NCBI RefSeq assembly: GCF_900112615.1
Contig: NZ_FOMK01000002.1
Span: forward strand, 983,435-1,047,434
DNA from: Chitinophaga sp. CF118
Lineage (GTDB): Bacteria; Bacteroidota; Bacteroidia; Chitinophagales; Chitinophagaceae
Length of the DNA stretch: 64,000 nt
Direction: 5' to 3'
Made by a program: the position numbers and the translations under genes. The notes under the pieces are model-generated. The model was not told where the DNA came from and ran no database searches. It saw nothing but the letters and a program-made list of their open reading frames with translations. Positions 45,060-52,210 of this stretch are shown in pieces. The first letter of the stretch is position 1. Every line of letters begins with the position of its first letter.

Positions 45060-45130
45060 GCGTGGGCTTCTTGTCAGCACGTACTACCGCCCCTCCAACG
45101 GGCACCCGGCGTCGGCAAGGAGTCTCACGC
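45060..45130 (+). ncRNA. GC-rich structured leader candidate
   Basis: A GC-rich patch in an otherwise AT-rich region. GCGTGGGCTTCTT (45060-45072) can pair with AAGGAGTCTCACGC (45117-45130) using several wobble pairs and one mismatch, and an inner GCCC/GGGC hairpin fits between. It lies about 150 bases after the rightward promoter and before a 58-residue ORF. Could be a leader RNA of the downstream genes; the RNA family is not recognised. Confidence 0.4.
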
Positions 45131-45186
45131 ATTTTCTTTTGCGGTCTCTTTTGCTCCTCTATAGTTTTCACCCAAAAGCAATTATT

Positions 45187-45363
45187 ATGACCGCAAAAAA
45201 AAATCAAACTGCTCTTGATCTTTATCAGCCAATGTTTATTGAATACAATCTATTAACAACGGATGAATTATCCCCACCGGATCTATTTTCTTATAATTTC
45301 TTGCACAATATCTGCAAAAAATTGAAGGTGCGTTTACTTCCTGGCTTATTAAAATTTGCCTAA
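45187..45363 (+). CDS. Small hypothetical protein (58 residues)
   Basis: MTAKKNQTALDLYQPMFIEYNL is followed by TTDELSPPDLFSYNFLHNICKKLKVRLLPGLLKFA. No known motif, signal or membrane segment. The frame stays open further upstream to 45,058, but that part lies in the GC-rich leader and has a composition unlike a protein, so the ATG at 45187 is preferred. It is 48 bases ahead of the next small gene and could share the promoter at 44,896. Confidence 0.4.
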   Translation: MTAKKNQTALDLYQPMFIEYNLLTTDELSPPDLFSYNFLHNICKKLKVRLLPGLLKFA

Positions 45364-45411
45364 AATCTCTTATAAATAAAACCCATTCTTTTACATTTAA
45401 AAACATCCATT

Positions 45412-45639
45412 ATGTTAACTACAATTGAAAAAATCGAACAATACATCGATTGTTACGGTGATTGCGAAGAACCACAAAAAATTCTTGACGAGCTTCACGA
45501 CACAGCGATGTCTAGTCCAGATGCTGATATTTGGACATCAGATAAGCGTTCTGATGTAATCCTTTTTTACCGTCAAACTAAGCAACTATTGGATGCAATT
45601 TTTTCAATTGCGCCATCTCTGATTGCAGTATCCAAATGA
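45412..45639 (+). CDS. Small acidic hypothetical protein (75 residues)
   Basis: An acidic soluble protein beginning MLTTIEKIEQYIDCYGDCEE, with two helical halves and SDVILFYRQTKQLLDAIF in the second. Not recognised. It follows the 58-residue gene on the same strand. Its size, charge and location among island genes would also suit an anti-restriction or regulator protein, but nothing in the sequence shows that. Confidence 0.5.
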   Translation: MLTTIEKIEQYIDCYGDCEEPQKILDELHDTAMSSPDADIWTSDKRSDVILFYRQTKQLLDAIFSIAPSLIAVSK

Positions 45640-45790
45640 TATAAGAATGATGACATCTCAAGGTTTGTAAAAGCCTGCTGCGTCATGATTACGCGATAAT
45701 AGTACTGCTAATAGTAGACTTGAAGCCACCCAAAATTGGGATTGGAGCGATACCTCATTGCCTTATTAATTTAGCTAAACCTATAATTTT

Positions 45791-45988
45791 ATGATACAAA
45801 AAACAAGAAGGACAAAAATATCTGGCAAAACAGCCATCAGAAAATGGGAAAAATCTAAAGTTGTTTCGTGGATTTCATTTTCTGGAATATGGATTGGAAA
45901 TGCAGGCTTTAATGAAGGAGATTCCTGTGAGATTAAAGTACGTAAAAACAAACTTATAATAACAAAAGTTAAATCTCAAATTAAATAA
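45791..45988 (+). CDS. SymE-like small protein (AbrB-type fold)
   Basis: A basic 65-residue protein. KVVSWISFSGIWIGNAGFNEGDSCEIKVRKNKLIITKV matches the pattern of the SymE toxin family (hydrophobic strand, G-x-W-(I/L), AGF-x-GD, K/R-V, LII). SymE in E. coli is an SOS-induced RNA- or nucleoid-acting protein held down by the antisense RNA SymR and lies beside a type I restriction locus; the same neighbourhood occurs here. No SymR-like antisense RNA can be identified. The family call is by motif only. Confidence 0.65.
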   Translation: MIQKTRRTKISGKTAIRKWEKSKVVSWISFSGIWIGNAGFNEGDSCEIKVRKNKLIITKVKSQIK

Positions 45989-46040
45989 TTTTAGTGGCTG
46001 CAATACCTGCCGCTTATTAAGGAAATAATTAAGTAAATCT

Positions 46041-46367
46041 ATGAAAAAAAGTTTTCTGAAAAGTAATCAAATATTTCCTCCTTATTTAGTTCCATACAAA
46101 GATGCAATGTATCAGGATCACTTCGACATAGACTATATTAGAAAAGAAATACAGGAAGATAAAGAACTATCGAGGAGGATTGAACAAAGGCGGTTAGAGT
46201 CTGAGCGTATGCAGTCAAAATCTGTTAATCCTCCTTCAATATCCAAAGAAATTCATAAAGGCATCCAAGTGACTGATATAACTGCAGAAATAAATAAAAC
46301 AGATAAGGGCGATGTGAATGGACAATCATTTCAGGCAACTGATGATGACTGGTTTGACGATTGGTAA
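46041..46367 (+). CDS. Hypothetical protein with acidic DDDWFDDW tail
   Basis: A 108-residue charged protein with no recognised domain. The first 30 residues are mixed, the middle is helical and rich in Glu/Arg (RKEIQEDKELSRRIEQRRLESERMQ), and the end is ATDDDWFDDW. Such acidic aromatic tails serve as docking peptides in some conjugation and replication proteins, but that is only an analogy. It lies just ahead of the large hairpin region. Confidence 0.5.
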   Translation: MKKSFLKSNQIFPPYLVPYKDAMYQDHFDIDYIRKEIQEDKELSRRIEQRRLESERMQSKSVNPPSISKEIHKGIQVTDITAEINKTDKGDVNGQSFQATDDDWFDDW

Positions 46368-46398
46368 GAATTGAGAAATTATTGAGGGATTAAGGTTG

Positions 46399-46581
46399 TC
46401 AAACAACTGCTAAGGGTCCTTTTTTCTTTCCCATTTCAGCTTGTTTGACAAAATTAGAATCAATGTGAGCAGCCTTTCTACGATCATCATTTTTTTTAGA
46501 CTTTTTTAAATTAAGTGTACCCGTAGGTGTATGTGTGACTATAGTGTCTTCGTAGTGTCTCCGTAGTGTCTCTGAGGGCAT
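46399..46581 (-). CDS. Doubtful small ORF, possibly an element remnant
   Basis: Sixty codons, basic, ending in AEMGKKKGPLAVV. Its N-terminal third is read through the 11-bp repeats (ETLRRHYEDT), which argues against a normal gene. The C-terminal two thirds look more protein-like, with DDRRKAAHIDSNFVKQAEM. It may be the end of a larger lost gene of a mobile element. Confidence 0.25.
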   Translation of the reverse strand: MPSETLRRHYEDTIVTHTPTGTLNLKKSKKNDDRRKAAHIDSNFVKQAEMGKKKGPLAVV

Positions 46582-46757
46582 AACGCTCCTGATTCGCTCT
46601 TGAGTTGCTCCAAGGTCGCACTCTGGTCGCTCTTGGTTCGCTTCTCCTTAAGCGAATAAACCGCGACCAGAGTGCGACCTTGGAGCAACTCAAGAGCGAC
46701 GCAAGGGCGATACAGTTATACACTCTCCCCGAACACACCCCGAACACTCCCCGAGTC
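46542..46757. repeat. 36-bp perfect hairpin flanked by two sets of 11-bp direct repeats
   Basis: Three 11-bp units TAGTGTCTYCG-like (46542-46574) lead into a perfect 36-bp inverted repeat: 46595-46630 is the exact complement of 46663-46698. Its 32-base loop holds a further stem TTCGCTT/AAGCGAA (46637-46643, 46650-46656). After it come three more 11-bp units of the CTCCCCGAACA type (46725-46757). The local base composition is much richer in G+C than the flanks. Confidence 0.85.
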
Positions 46758-47063
46758 TCCCCATTGCTCATTGACCGGGATGTGGAATTGATCCTAGTGT
46801 CAAGTCTACTATGTAATGTCGCATAAACAGTAATATATTCATGGTTAATGAGCCATTGTTGAGAAAACGCTATATCAAGATAACGGATAGGAAGATGAAA
46901 GGAGAATATTTTTTTAGCAGCACTTTTAAAGAGCCTGGCTAAAGCTTAATAAGTGTAGATGCTAAAATTCTGCAATAAAAACATAATTAGTTGAATAGCT
47001 ATGAAACATACAGGTAATGACAAGGTAGGAGAAAATCAGGCTCCAAAATATAGATAAATAAGT

Positions 47064-47071
47064 TATTTTTG
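47064..47071 (+). promoter_or_regulatory. -7 box of the ATPase/nuclease unit
   Basis: TATTTTTG matches TAnnTTTG, 23 bases before the ATPase start codon. Confidence 0.45.
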
Positions 47072-47094
47072 TCAAAATACACTTTAAAGTAGAT

Positions 47095-48159
47095 ATGCTA
47101 AGTGAATTAGATATAAACAATTTCACAGCCTTTGAACAAGCCAAATTCAAGTTTTCTCCAGGGCTTAATGTAATTATTGGCGCAAATGGAACTGGCAAAA
47201 GTCATATTCTAAAATTAGCCTATTCAGTCGCTAAAACGAGTTTTAATCAAAATGATCCTCACCGACAAAGTAAAGCTGTATGGCAAAAGGCAATTGCAGA
47301 TGACCTCATTAAGATATTTAGGCCAGAGAATCTTGGTAGACTTGCCCGAAGACAACAAGGAATAACTAAAGCCCAAATAATTGTAAAATTCGAAAAGCCG
47401 AAAGAGGCCAATTTTTCTTTTAGTTTTTCAACTAAAAGTAGTACTGATGTACAAATGGGCAACGATGTTCCTTCGAAATTTGCTCCTGCTACTCCAATCT
47501 TTATTCCAACTAAAGAATTACTTTCTCTGTTCCCTGGATTAAGAGCATTATACAATAGTAGAGAATTATCTATCGATGAAACTTATCCGGATTTATGTGA
47601 GAGACTGGAGCATCCTTTGCTTAGAGGACCAAGATTGGAGAGCATCAGGAATATTATAGAACCGCTTGAGGAAATGGCAGGTGGAGAAATTAAGAATGAA
47701 CACGGCAAGTTTTATCTATACCAAAAAGATGGGGGGAGATTAGAAATAGATTTGGTAGCAGAGGGATTAAGAAAACTTTCTACTCTTGCATTCTTACTTA
47801 AGAATGGCAGTCTCACTGACACAACCGCGCTATTCTGGGACGAACCAGAATCAAACCTCAACCCCTTACTAATTAAAAAGCTAGCTAAAATGCTAATGCT
47901 TCTTTCCGCTAAAAAGTTTCAAATAATCATTGCTACCCATAGTCTATTCCTTCTCAAAGAGTTGCATATTTTAAGCAAAGAATCTGAGGCTTATAAGGTT
48001 CGTTATTTCGGGTTATCCTCAAACGAAACATTTACAACCGAGGTCAGCTCTTCTGATGACCTTGAGACTCTACCCAACATTCCATCACTGGATGCAGAGC
48101 TCGAGCAGACAGATCGTTTCTCCGATGCATTAAACCAAGAAGATGTCGACAATAATTGA
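47095..48159 (+). CDS. AAA/ABC-like ATPase of a two-gene defence-type module
   Basis: A 354-residue SMC/ABC-fold ATPase of the AAA_21/RecF-like kind. It starts LSELDINNFTAFEQAKFKFSPGLNVIIGANGTGKSHIL, with Walker A at residues 29-36. Near residue 246 is ALFWDEPESNLNP (Walker B and D-loop), and about residue 281 IIATHSLFLLKEL (H-switch). The signature-like stretch is VAEGLRKLSTLAFLL. No TOPRIM domain follows, unlike OLD. Its end overlaps the start of a PD-(D/E)XK protein gene by 17 bases, so the two are coupled. I infer a sensor/motor for that nuclease; no named system is claimed. Confidence 0.8.
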   Translation: MLSELDINNFTAFEQAKFKFSPGLNVIIGANGTGKSHILKLAYSVAKTSFNQNDPHRQSKAVWQKAIADDLIKIFRPENLGRLARRQQGITKAQIIVKFEKPKEANFSFSFSTKSSTDVQMGNDVPSKFAPATPIFIPTKELLSLFPGLRALYNSRELSIDETYPDLCERLEHPLLRGPRLESIRNIIEPLEEMAGGEIKNEHGKFYLYQKDGGRLEIDLVAEGLRKLSTLAFLLKNGSLTDTTALFWDEPESNLNPLLIKKLAKMLMLLSAKKFQIIIATHSLFLLKELHILSKESEAYKVRYFGLSSNETFTTEVSSSDDLETLPNIPSLDAELEQTDRFSDALNQEDVDNN

Positions 48160-48715
48160 TGAAGGTAGTTTACGATTTATTTTTCCGACAAATTGGCCTG
48201 TTATTAAATATGATGAGACCAAATTCTATAGACAGAACATCATCCCTACTGCATCTAACTCAAAAGCAGTAGACATAATAGCAGTACCTAATCCCGAATT
48301 AAATAAAATATTGATGATTGAGGTAAAGGACTTTCGTGGGTATGCTACCGAAAACAAACATAGAATTATATCAGGTGAATTGGTAGTCGAAGTTATTCAA
48401 AAGGCTATGGATACATTAAGCGTGTTGTACCTAGCAAACTACTGCAAGAATAATGAATTTGCAAACTTTGTTACAAATCAGCTAACCCCGCCAATAAAAA
48501 TAGAATTAGTGTTGTTCATGGAAGAGGACGCTGTCACAATCCCTCAGGGAAATGATACGAGGAGCAAACTGCGTATTCAAAATAAAAATAAACGCATTGA
48601 AGAATTAACAATTTCATTGAGACAAAAATTAAAAGGAACGGTTAATATACGAAGTAAAGTACTTAATACAGATCGAATAAATGCCAGAGATGGATTCATT
48701 GTTAAACATATCTAG
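48143..48715 (+). CDS. PD-(D/E)XK-type nuclease partner of the ATPase
   Basis: A 190-residue protein, not of a family I can name. Residues 41-62 read KAVDIIAVPNPELNKILMIEVK: Asp44, Glu60 and Lys62 in two consecutive beta-strand-like stretches, the classic D...ExK core of restriction-endonuclease-like folds. A helical region follows (VVEVIQKAMDTLSVLYLANYCK), then a beta-rich part (IKIELVLFME) and a basic C-terminus. It overlaps the ATPase gene by 17 bases. The likely role is DNA or RNA cleavage controlled by the ATPase; this is inferred from motif and pairing. An IS3 fragment begins six bases after its stop. Confidence 0.65.
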   Translation: MSTIIDEGSLRFIFPTNWPVIKYDETKFYRQNIIPTASNSKAVDIIAVPNPELNKILMIEVKDFRGYATENKHRIISGELVVEVIQKAMDTLSVLYLANYCKNNEFANFVTNQLTPPIKIELVLFMEEDAVTIPQGNDTRSKLRIQNKNKRIEELTISLRQKLKGTVNIRSKVLNTDRINARDGFIVKHI

Positions 48716-48721
48716 CTATTT

Positions 48722-48802
48722 CGCATCTCTCCGGAACCGTTAATATTTCATTCAGACAGAGGTGTCCAGTATGCTGGTAGCGATTTTAACGGATCAAGCT
48801 GA
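48722..48802 (+). pseudogene. Fragment of an IS3-family OrfB
   Basis: The frame reads RISPEPLIFHSDRGVQYAG, then SDFNGSS and a stop. HSDRGVQYA is the second catalytic-Asp motif of IS3-family DDE transposases. Nothing else of the element remains, and this sequence differs from the OrfB at 40,832 (NTDQGSQFT), so it is from another IS3 lineage. Confidence 0.75.
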
Positions 48803-48867
48803 AAAGTTGGGGGAAGTTAAAAAATCCACTTAAACCACGGCTGTAGCTTTTGAGATTGATCATAAAA

Positions 48868-48887
48868 AAAGCTGCAATTGCAGCTTT
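48868..48887 (-). terminator. Terminator of the 65-residue gene
   Basis: AAAGCTGCAATTGCAGCTTT is a perfect palindrome; on the minus strand it is followed by a T-run. It lies 18 bases past the stop codon at 48,906. Confidence 0.7.
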
Positions 48888-48905
48888 CAGAATATTTAAT
48901 AAAGG

Positions 48906-49103
48906 TTATGAAGTTAAAACCACCCTTGAAGCGCTTAGCGCCGAGCGGCTGTCTTTGATTTGAAAATCTCGGCGAACTTTCTTTACTTTCTGATTGATCC
49001 GATTCGCCTCAGCTCGATGAGCCAGTGAATTCATCCTCTGAACTCCATTCTCCCCGGCCAATTGTTCCCTCATTTCCTTGGTTCGGTTAATTATTGTTGT
49101 CAT
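48906..49103 (-). CDS. Small basic hypothetical protein (65 residues)
   Basis: A basic, helical 65-residue protein (MTTIINRTKEMREQLAGENG, then VQRMNSLAHRAEANRINQKVKKVRRDFQ). Not recognised. Its reality is supported by its surroundings: a TAACTTTG promoter box 42 bases upstream and a proper terminator 18 bases downstream on the same strand. It would be the only gene on that transcript. It lies at the right-hand end of the accessory region. Confidence 0.5.
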   Translation of the reverse strand: MTTIINRTKEMREQLAGENGVQRMNSLAHRAEANRINQKVKKVRRDFQIKDSRSALSASRVVLTS

Positions 49104-49144
49104 TAGAATCCATTTAAGTTATTGAGATACATGTTAAATGTAGT

Positions 49145-49152
49145 CAAAGTTA
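49145..49152 (-). promoter_or_regulatory. -7 box of the 65-residue gene
   Basis: On the minus strand TAACTTTG (49152 to 49145) matches TAnnTTTG, 42 bases before the start codon. Confidence 0.4.
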
Positions 49153-49394
49153 AGTTCACATAAGAGAAAGTAAAATTTTAAGAATATATCATTAATTATG
49201 TCCGTTTCAAACTGACAATTTTTTCTATCCTGTCTCGTTCTGTTATAGCAGTACAGATTTATTATTCTACACAAAAATCAATCACTATACACCAGTGAGC
49301 ACTTGACCAATATATATACTGTTGATACATTGTATACGATTTTCAGATACAAATGACAAATAAATTTCTCCTACGCTCCCCTTCCAGTCTTTTG

Positions 49395-50789
49395 TTATAA
49401 ACCAGATTGCGCTGTCAGTTCCGCTATCATACCAGAGGCATTTTTATTTTGCGGAAATATTTCGAGTGCTTTGCGGTAATTCGCCAGTGCATCTGTCTTA
49501 TCACCTTTGCTGCGGTAGCATTCGCCAATCAGCTCATAGCCGTAAGAGACATCTTCAGGCCGTCCCTTAAGCTGTACGGCGGTCTGAAACACCAGGATGG
49601 CGTCATCATATTTATTACGGCGCTGTAAATATTTGCCTGTACTGATCAGGTCACCGATCTCAAAACTGAAATCATATTGATCCTGCCCATTTGCTTTCAG
49701 CTCCTGGTAGTACTTCAGACCTTCATTCACATTTATCAGCATTCTATCGCGAATGGTGAGGTAAAGTGATTTCCTGGGAACAGTGAAAGGTTGATGGTGC
49801 AGGATATTCAGGATGGTTGTTTTCAGCGACCATACTTTCATTTGCTGATTATTGGTCATCATCACGATGGCAATTCCTTCTGGCAAATCGCAATAAAAGG
49901 CCGCTTCATAGTTGTAGTTGGATCCCTGATGCTGGTGCCAGATTAGTTTGTCATCTTTGAAGCCAGTAGTACCCAGGCTGCTTTCTCCTCCCGGAAAATT
50001 TTCGGAGAGTATATTGAGAGACGCCGGACTAATGATTTTGTAACTGTGCAGGGCCTGCGTCCAGCGATAAAGGTCATCTACCGGTAGTCTTATCCAGCCT
50101 TTGGTACCTTGCGCATAAGGTGTATTATTTCCGGCACCATCAAAAGCCCTGGCCATACCTGGCCCGTCTACCGGGTAGTCTACAAGAGATGCGTTCATTC
50201 CGGCAGGCTGCAACAGGTTTTGTCGTACAAAATCAGCATAGCTTACTCCGCTTACTTTTTCAATAATCAGGCGCTGCAAAAATACGTTGACATGGTTATA
50301 AATATAAACGGTACCTGGTTTGGCCACCAAAGCTTTAAGACTGATAAGACTATTGTAAATCAGCGGGTCGGTACTGTCGGCTGCGGGCCCCAGCATGGGG
50401 ATACCACTGGTATAATTAATCAGATGCCTGATTTTAACCTGTTTCGCCCAATCCGGAAACGCGGGAAAATATCTGGTCAGGCTATCGTCCAGCGACAGTT
50501 GGCCTCGTTGACAAAGCAGCAGAATGGCAGATCCGTTAAACTCCTTACTGATTGACCCGATATCAAATTTCATGTCTTTGGTCAGCGGTATATTTTTACT
50601 GCCTTCTGCAAAACCCAGCGATTTTTCATAAATAATCTGACCTTTCTGTGCTATAAGAATGTTGCCATTGAAAATGCCACGCTTGTATGCTATCTGCATA
50701 ACCGAGTCAATTTGCCTGATTTCCTGTTCCTGCGCTTGTACTAATACAATGTTGCAGAGGCAAAAGGCTAAGACGATGAGTTGTTTCAT
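49395..50789 (-). CDS. Beta-lactamase-fold serine hydrolase with TPR tail
   Basis: A 464-residue exported protein. A signal peptide (LCNIVLVQAQ) precedes a class C beta-lactamase/DD-peptidase-like domain: the SxxK motif in FDIGSISKEFNGSA (nucleophile Ser), the Y-x-S position in INYTSGIP and a His-rich loop KLIWHQHQGSNYNYEA in place of KTG. The C-terminal 80 residues carry TPR-like helices (GYELIGECYRSKGDKTDALANYRKALEIFPQN). Such proteins hydrolyse peptides or esters in the periplasm; activity on beta-lactams is not implied. Single gene. Confidence 0.87.
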   Translation of the reverse strand: MKQLIVLAFCLCNIVLVQAQEQEIRQIDSVMQIAYKRGIFNGNILIAQKGQIIYEKSLGFAEGSKNIPLTKDMKFDIGSISKEFNGSAILLLCQRGQLSLDDSLTRYFPAFPDWAKQVKIRHLINYTSGIPMLGPAADSTDPLIYNSLISLKALVAKPGTVYIYNHVNVFLQRLIIEKVSGVSYADFVRQNLLQPAGMNASLVDYPVDGPGMARAFDGAGNNTPYAQGTKGWIRLPVDDLYRWTQALHSYKIISPASLNILSENFPGGESSLGTTGFKDDKLIWHQHQGSNYNYEAAFYCDLPEGIAIVMMTNNQQMKVWSLKTTILNILHHQPFTVPRKSLYLTIRDRMLINVNEGLKYYQELKANGQDQYDFSFEIGDLISTGKYLQRRNKYDDAILVFQTAVQLKGRPEDVSYGYELIGECYRSKGDKTDALANYRKALEIFPQNKNASGMIAELTAQSGL

Positions 50790-50874
50790 GTGGTGAAAAT
50801 TAGCAATCGTTTTGCGGACGGTATCTGCAAATTGTTAGAGTATACTTAATGTTCCAATAACAATTGTAGTGTCG

Positions 50875-52089
50875 TTATTTTCGCATTTTGGAAATGCTAT
50901 TCATAGCATTTTGGAACAGTTCACCTGCCAGTTCAGGATCAACTCCGGCTTGCTTTGCAAGCTCCGCCAGGTCGGGCGACTGACCTGAGTTTATATATGG
51001 AAGTGCAAGTTCCATGAACAGATTGAGTTTCGACAATTCCTCCTGGCTTTCTTTTGATGTTTCGATTTCAAATAATCGGCTGTATGGATTAAGATCCAGC
51101 GTCCGTTTGAGCGCCTTTTTAATAACAATACCCATTGGAATGTGCAAACGAATATCGGGTTCGGCAGGAACTTCCATTCCATAGGCATTTAGAATGACAA
51201 ATACTTCCCGGTAACCCCGGTCAGTAAGGGCAAATAAGAGCGTTTTACCCGTCTCCTCTTCGTAGTATGCTTCTGCGAAGTGTGGCGGATTACTCCAAAT
51301 CTCATGACTTAATTTAAACACCTGTTCGGCATATTCAATCCGGAAGTCTTTTTTCAATGCCTGCACGTCGAATCCGATAGCAGTTCCCTCGCCGGTCACC
51401 TGCACCACTTCATATTCCTGCTGAACAACCAGCGGGTAATTGGAGCCGCAGGCCAGTACCATATACCGGACCGGGTTGTCATCAAGATCGGCCATCATAT
51501 CAGTTTCCGATTCAATAGCAGGGTTCAACTCAGTTGCATAAAAGAAAATATCATCGGAATTAAAGCCCTGAAACGTCGTTACCGGGCCATAGGTTTGCCA
51601 GCAGGAACCATTGTAGCCTATGAGGTTGAACCATAACAACACAGAATGAGTGGATAGTATGCGGGTAATGGAGGGCGAATACAATAGAAAAACTTCGCCG
51701 GTAAAAACATCTTCCATTTCGTAGAAGTCGGAAGCCGGGCTGCTGCGGATCTCACTGAAGCTAAACCGCCAGGGATAAGTTGCCATGGTCCTGAGGAACT
51801 CTTGTTCTTCGGCATTACGTGCTTTAATAGCAGCACTATTCAGGTATTTACGGATAAGGCCCCGCTCCTTAAAAACCCGATGGGCAATATATTGGGATTT
51901 GATCAATCCCTTCCAACTGGACGGCATTTCCCTTTCAATTTCCCTGAAGCGGGAAATCCTGGTCTCGAATTCACGTTCTACCTTGTCTTGCCTGGCTGCG
52001 TAATACACTAAAAAATTATCTATAAGCGACGCGGAAATTTCATTAACGTACCTGCACCGATCAAGTAAATGATTATAGTCTGGACTCAT
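50875..52089 (-). CDS. Hypothetical protein downstream of the SNF2 gene
   Basis: A 404-residue soluble protein that I do not recognise. The start is set at the ATG at 52089 (MSPDYNHLLDRCRYVNEIS), as the longer frame begins with a TTG. The N-terminal 90 residues are helical and charged (EREFETRISRFREIEREMPSSW), the middle is beta-rich with aromatic strands (FSFSEIRSSPASDFYEMEDVFTGEVFLLYSPSI), and the C-terminus is helical. No catalytic motif is visible. It lies 122 bases after the SNF2 helicase gene on the same strand, suggesting a functional pair. Confidence 0.65.
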   Translation of the reverse strand: MSPDYNHLLDRCRYVNEISASLIDNFLVYYAARQDKVEREFETRISRFREIEREMPSSWKGLIKSQYIAHRVFKERGLIRKYLNSAAIKARNAEEQEFLRTMATYPWRFSFSEIRSSPASDFYEMEDVFTGEVFLLYSPSITRILSTHSVLLWFNLIGYNGSCWQTYGPVTTFQGFNSDDIFFYATELNPAIESETDMMADLDDNPVRYMVLACGSNYPLVVQQEYEVVQVTGEGTAIGFDVQALKKDFRIEYAEQVFKLSHEIWSNPPHFAEAYYEEETGKTLLFALTDRGYREVFVILNAYGMEVPAEPDIRLHIPMGIVIKKALKRTLDLNPYSRLFEIETSKESQEELSKLNLFMELALPYINSGQSPDLAELAKQAGVDPELAGELFQNAMNSISKMRK

Positions 52090-52210
52090 AAAAGTATTTT
52101 GAATTAGCGTCTGCAAAGATATTGTAATAGTATTTATTGTGCCGTACGGGATTCCTTAGAATAAATGGCAGCCTTCCCCTTCAGGAGGAATGAGCGGCAC
52201 TATCACAATA

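Noticed and set aside
45058..45186. Upstream extension of the 58-residue ORF
   Set aside because: It lies in the G+C-rich leader that forms a stem; the residues look like translated RNA structure rather than protein.
46605..46826. Plus-strand 73-codon frame through the hairpin
   Set aside because: Most of it is the translation of the 36-bp inverted repeat and the 11-bp repeats.
27840..49400. Direct repeat of the tRNA-Leu 3' end as an attachment site
   Set aside because: I scanned for GAATCCAG- and TTCTGGGCA-like strings and did not find a convincing second copy; an eye search could miss a short or diverged one.
49395..50789. Beta-lactamase resistance gene
   Set aside because: It has the serine-hydrolase fold but a His-rich loop instead of KTG and a TPR tail, which fits peptidase or esterase relatives better than a resistance enzyme.
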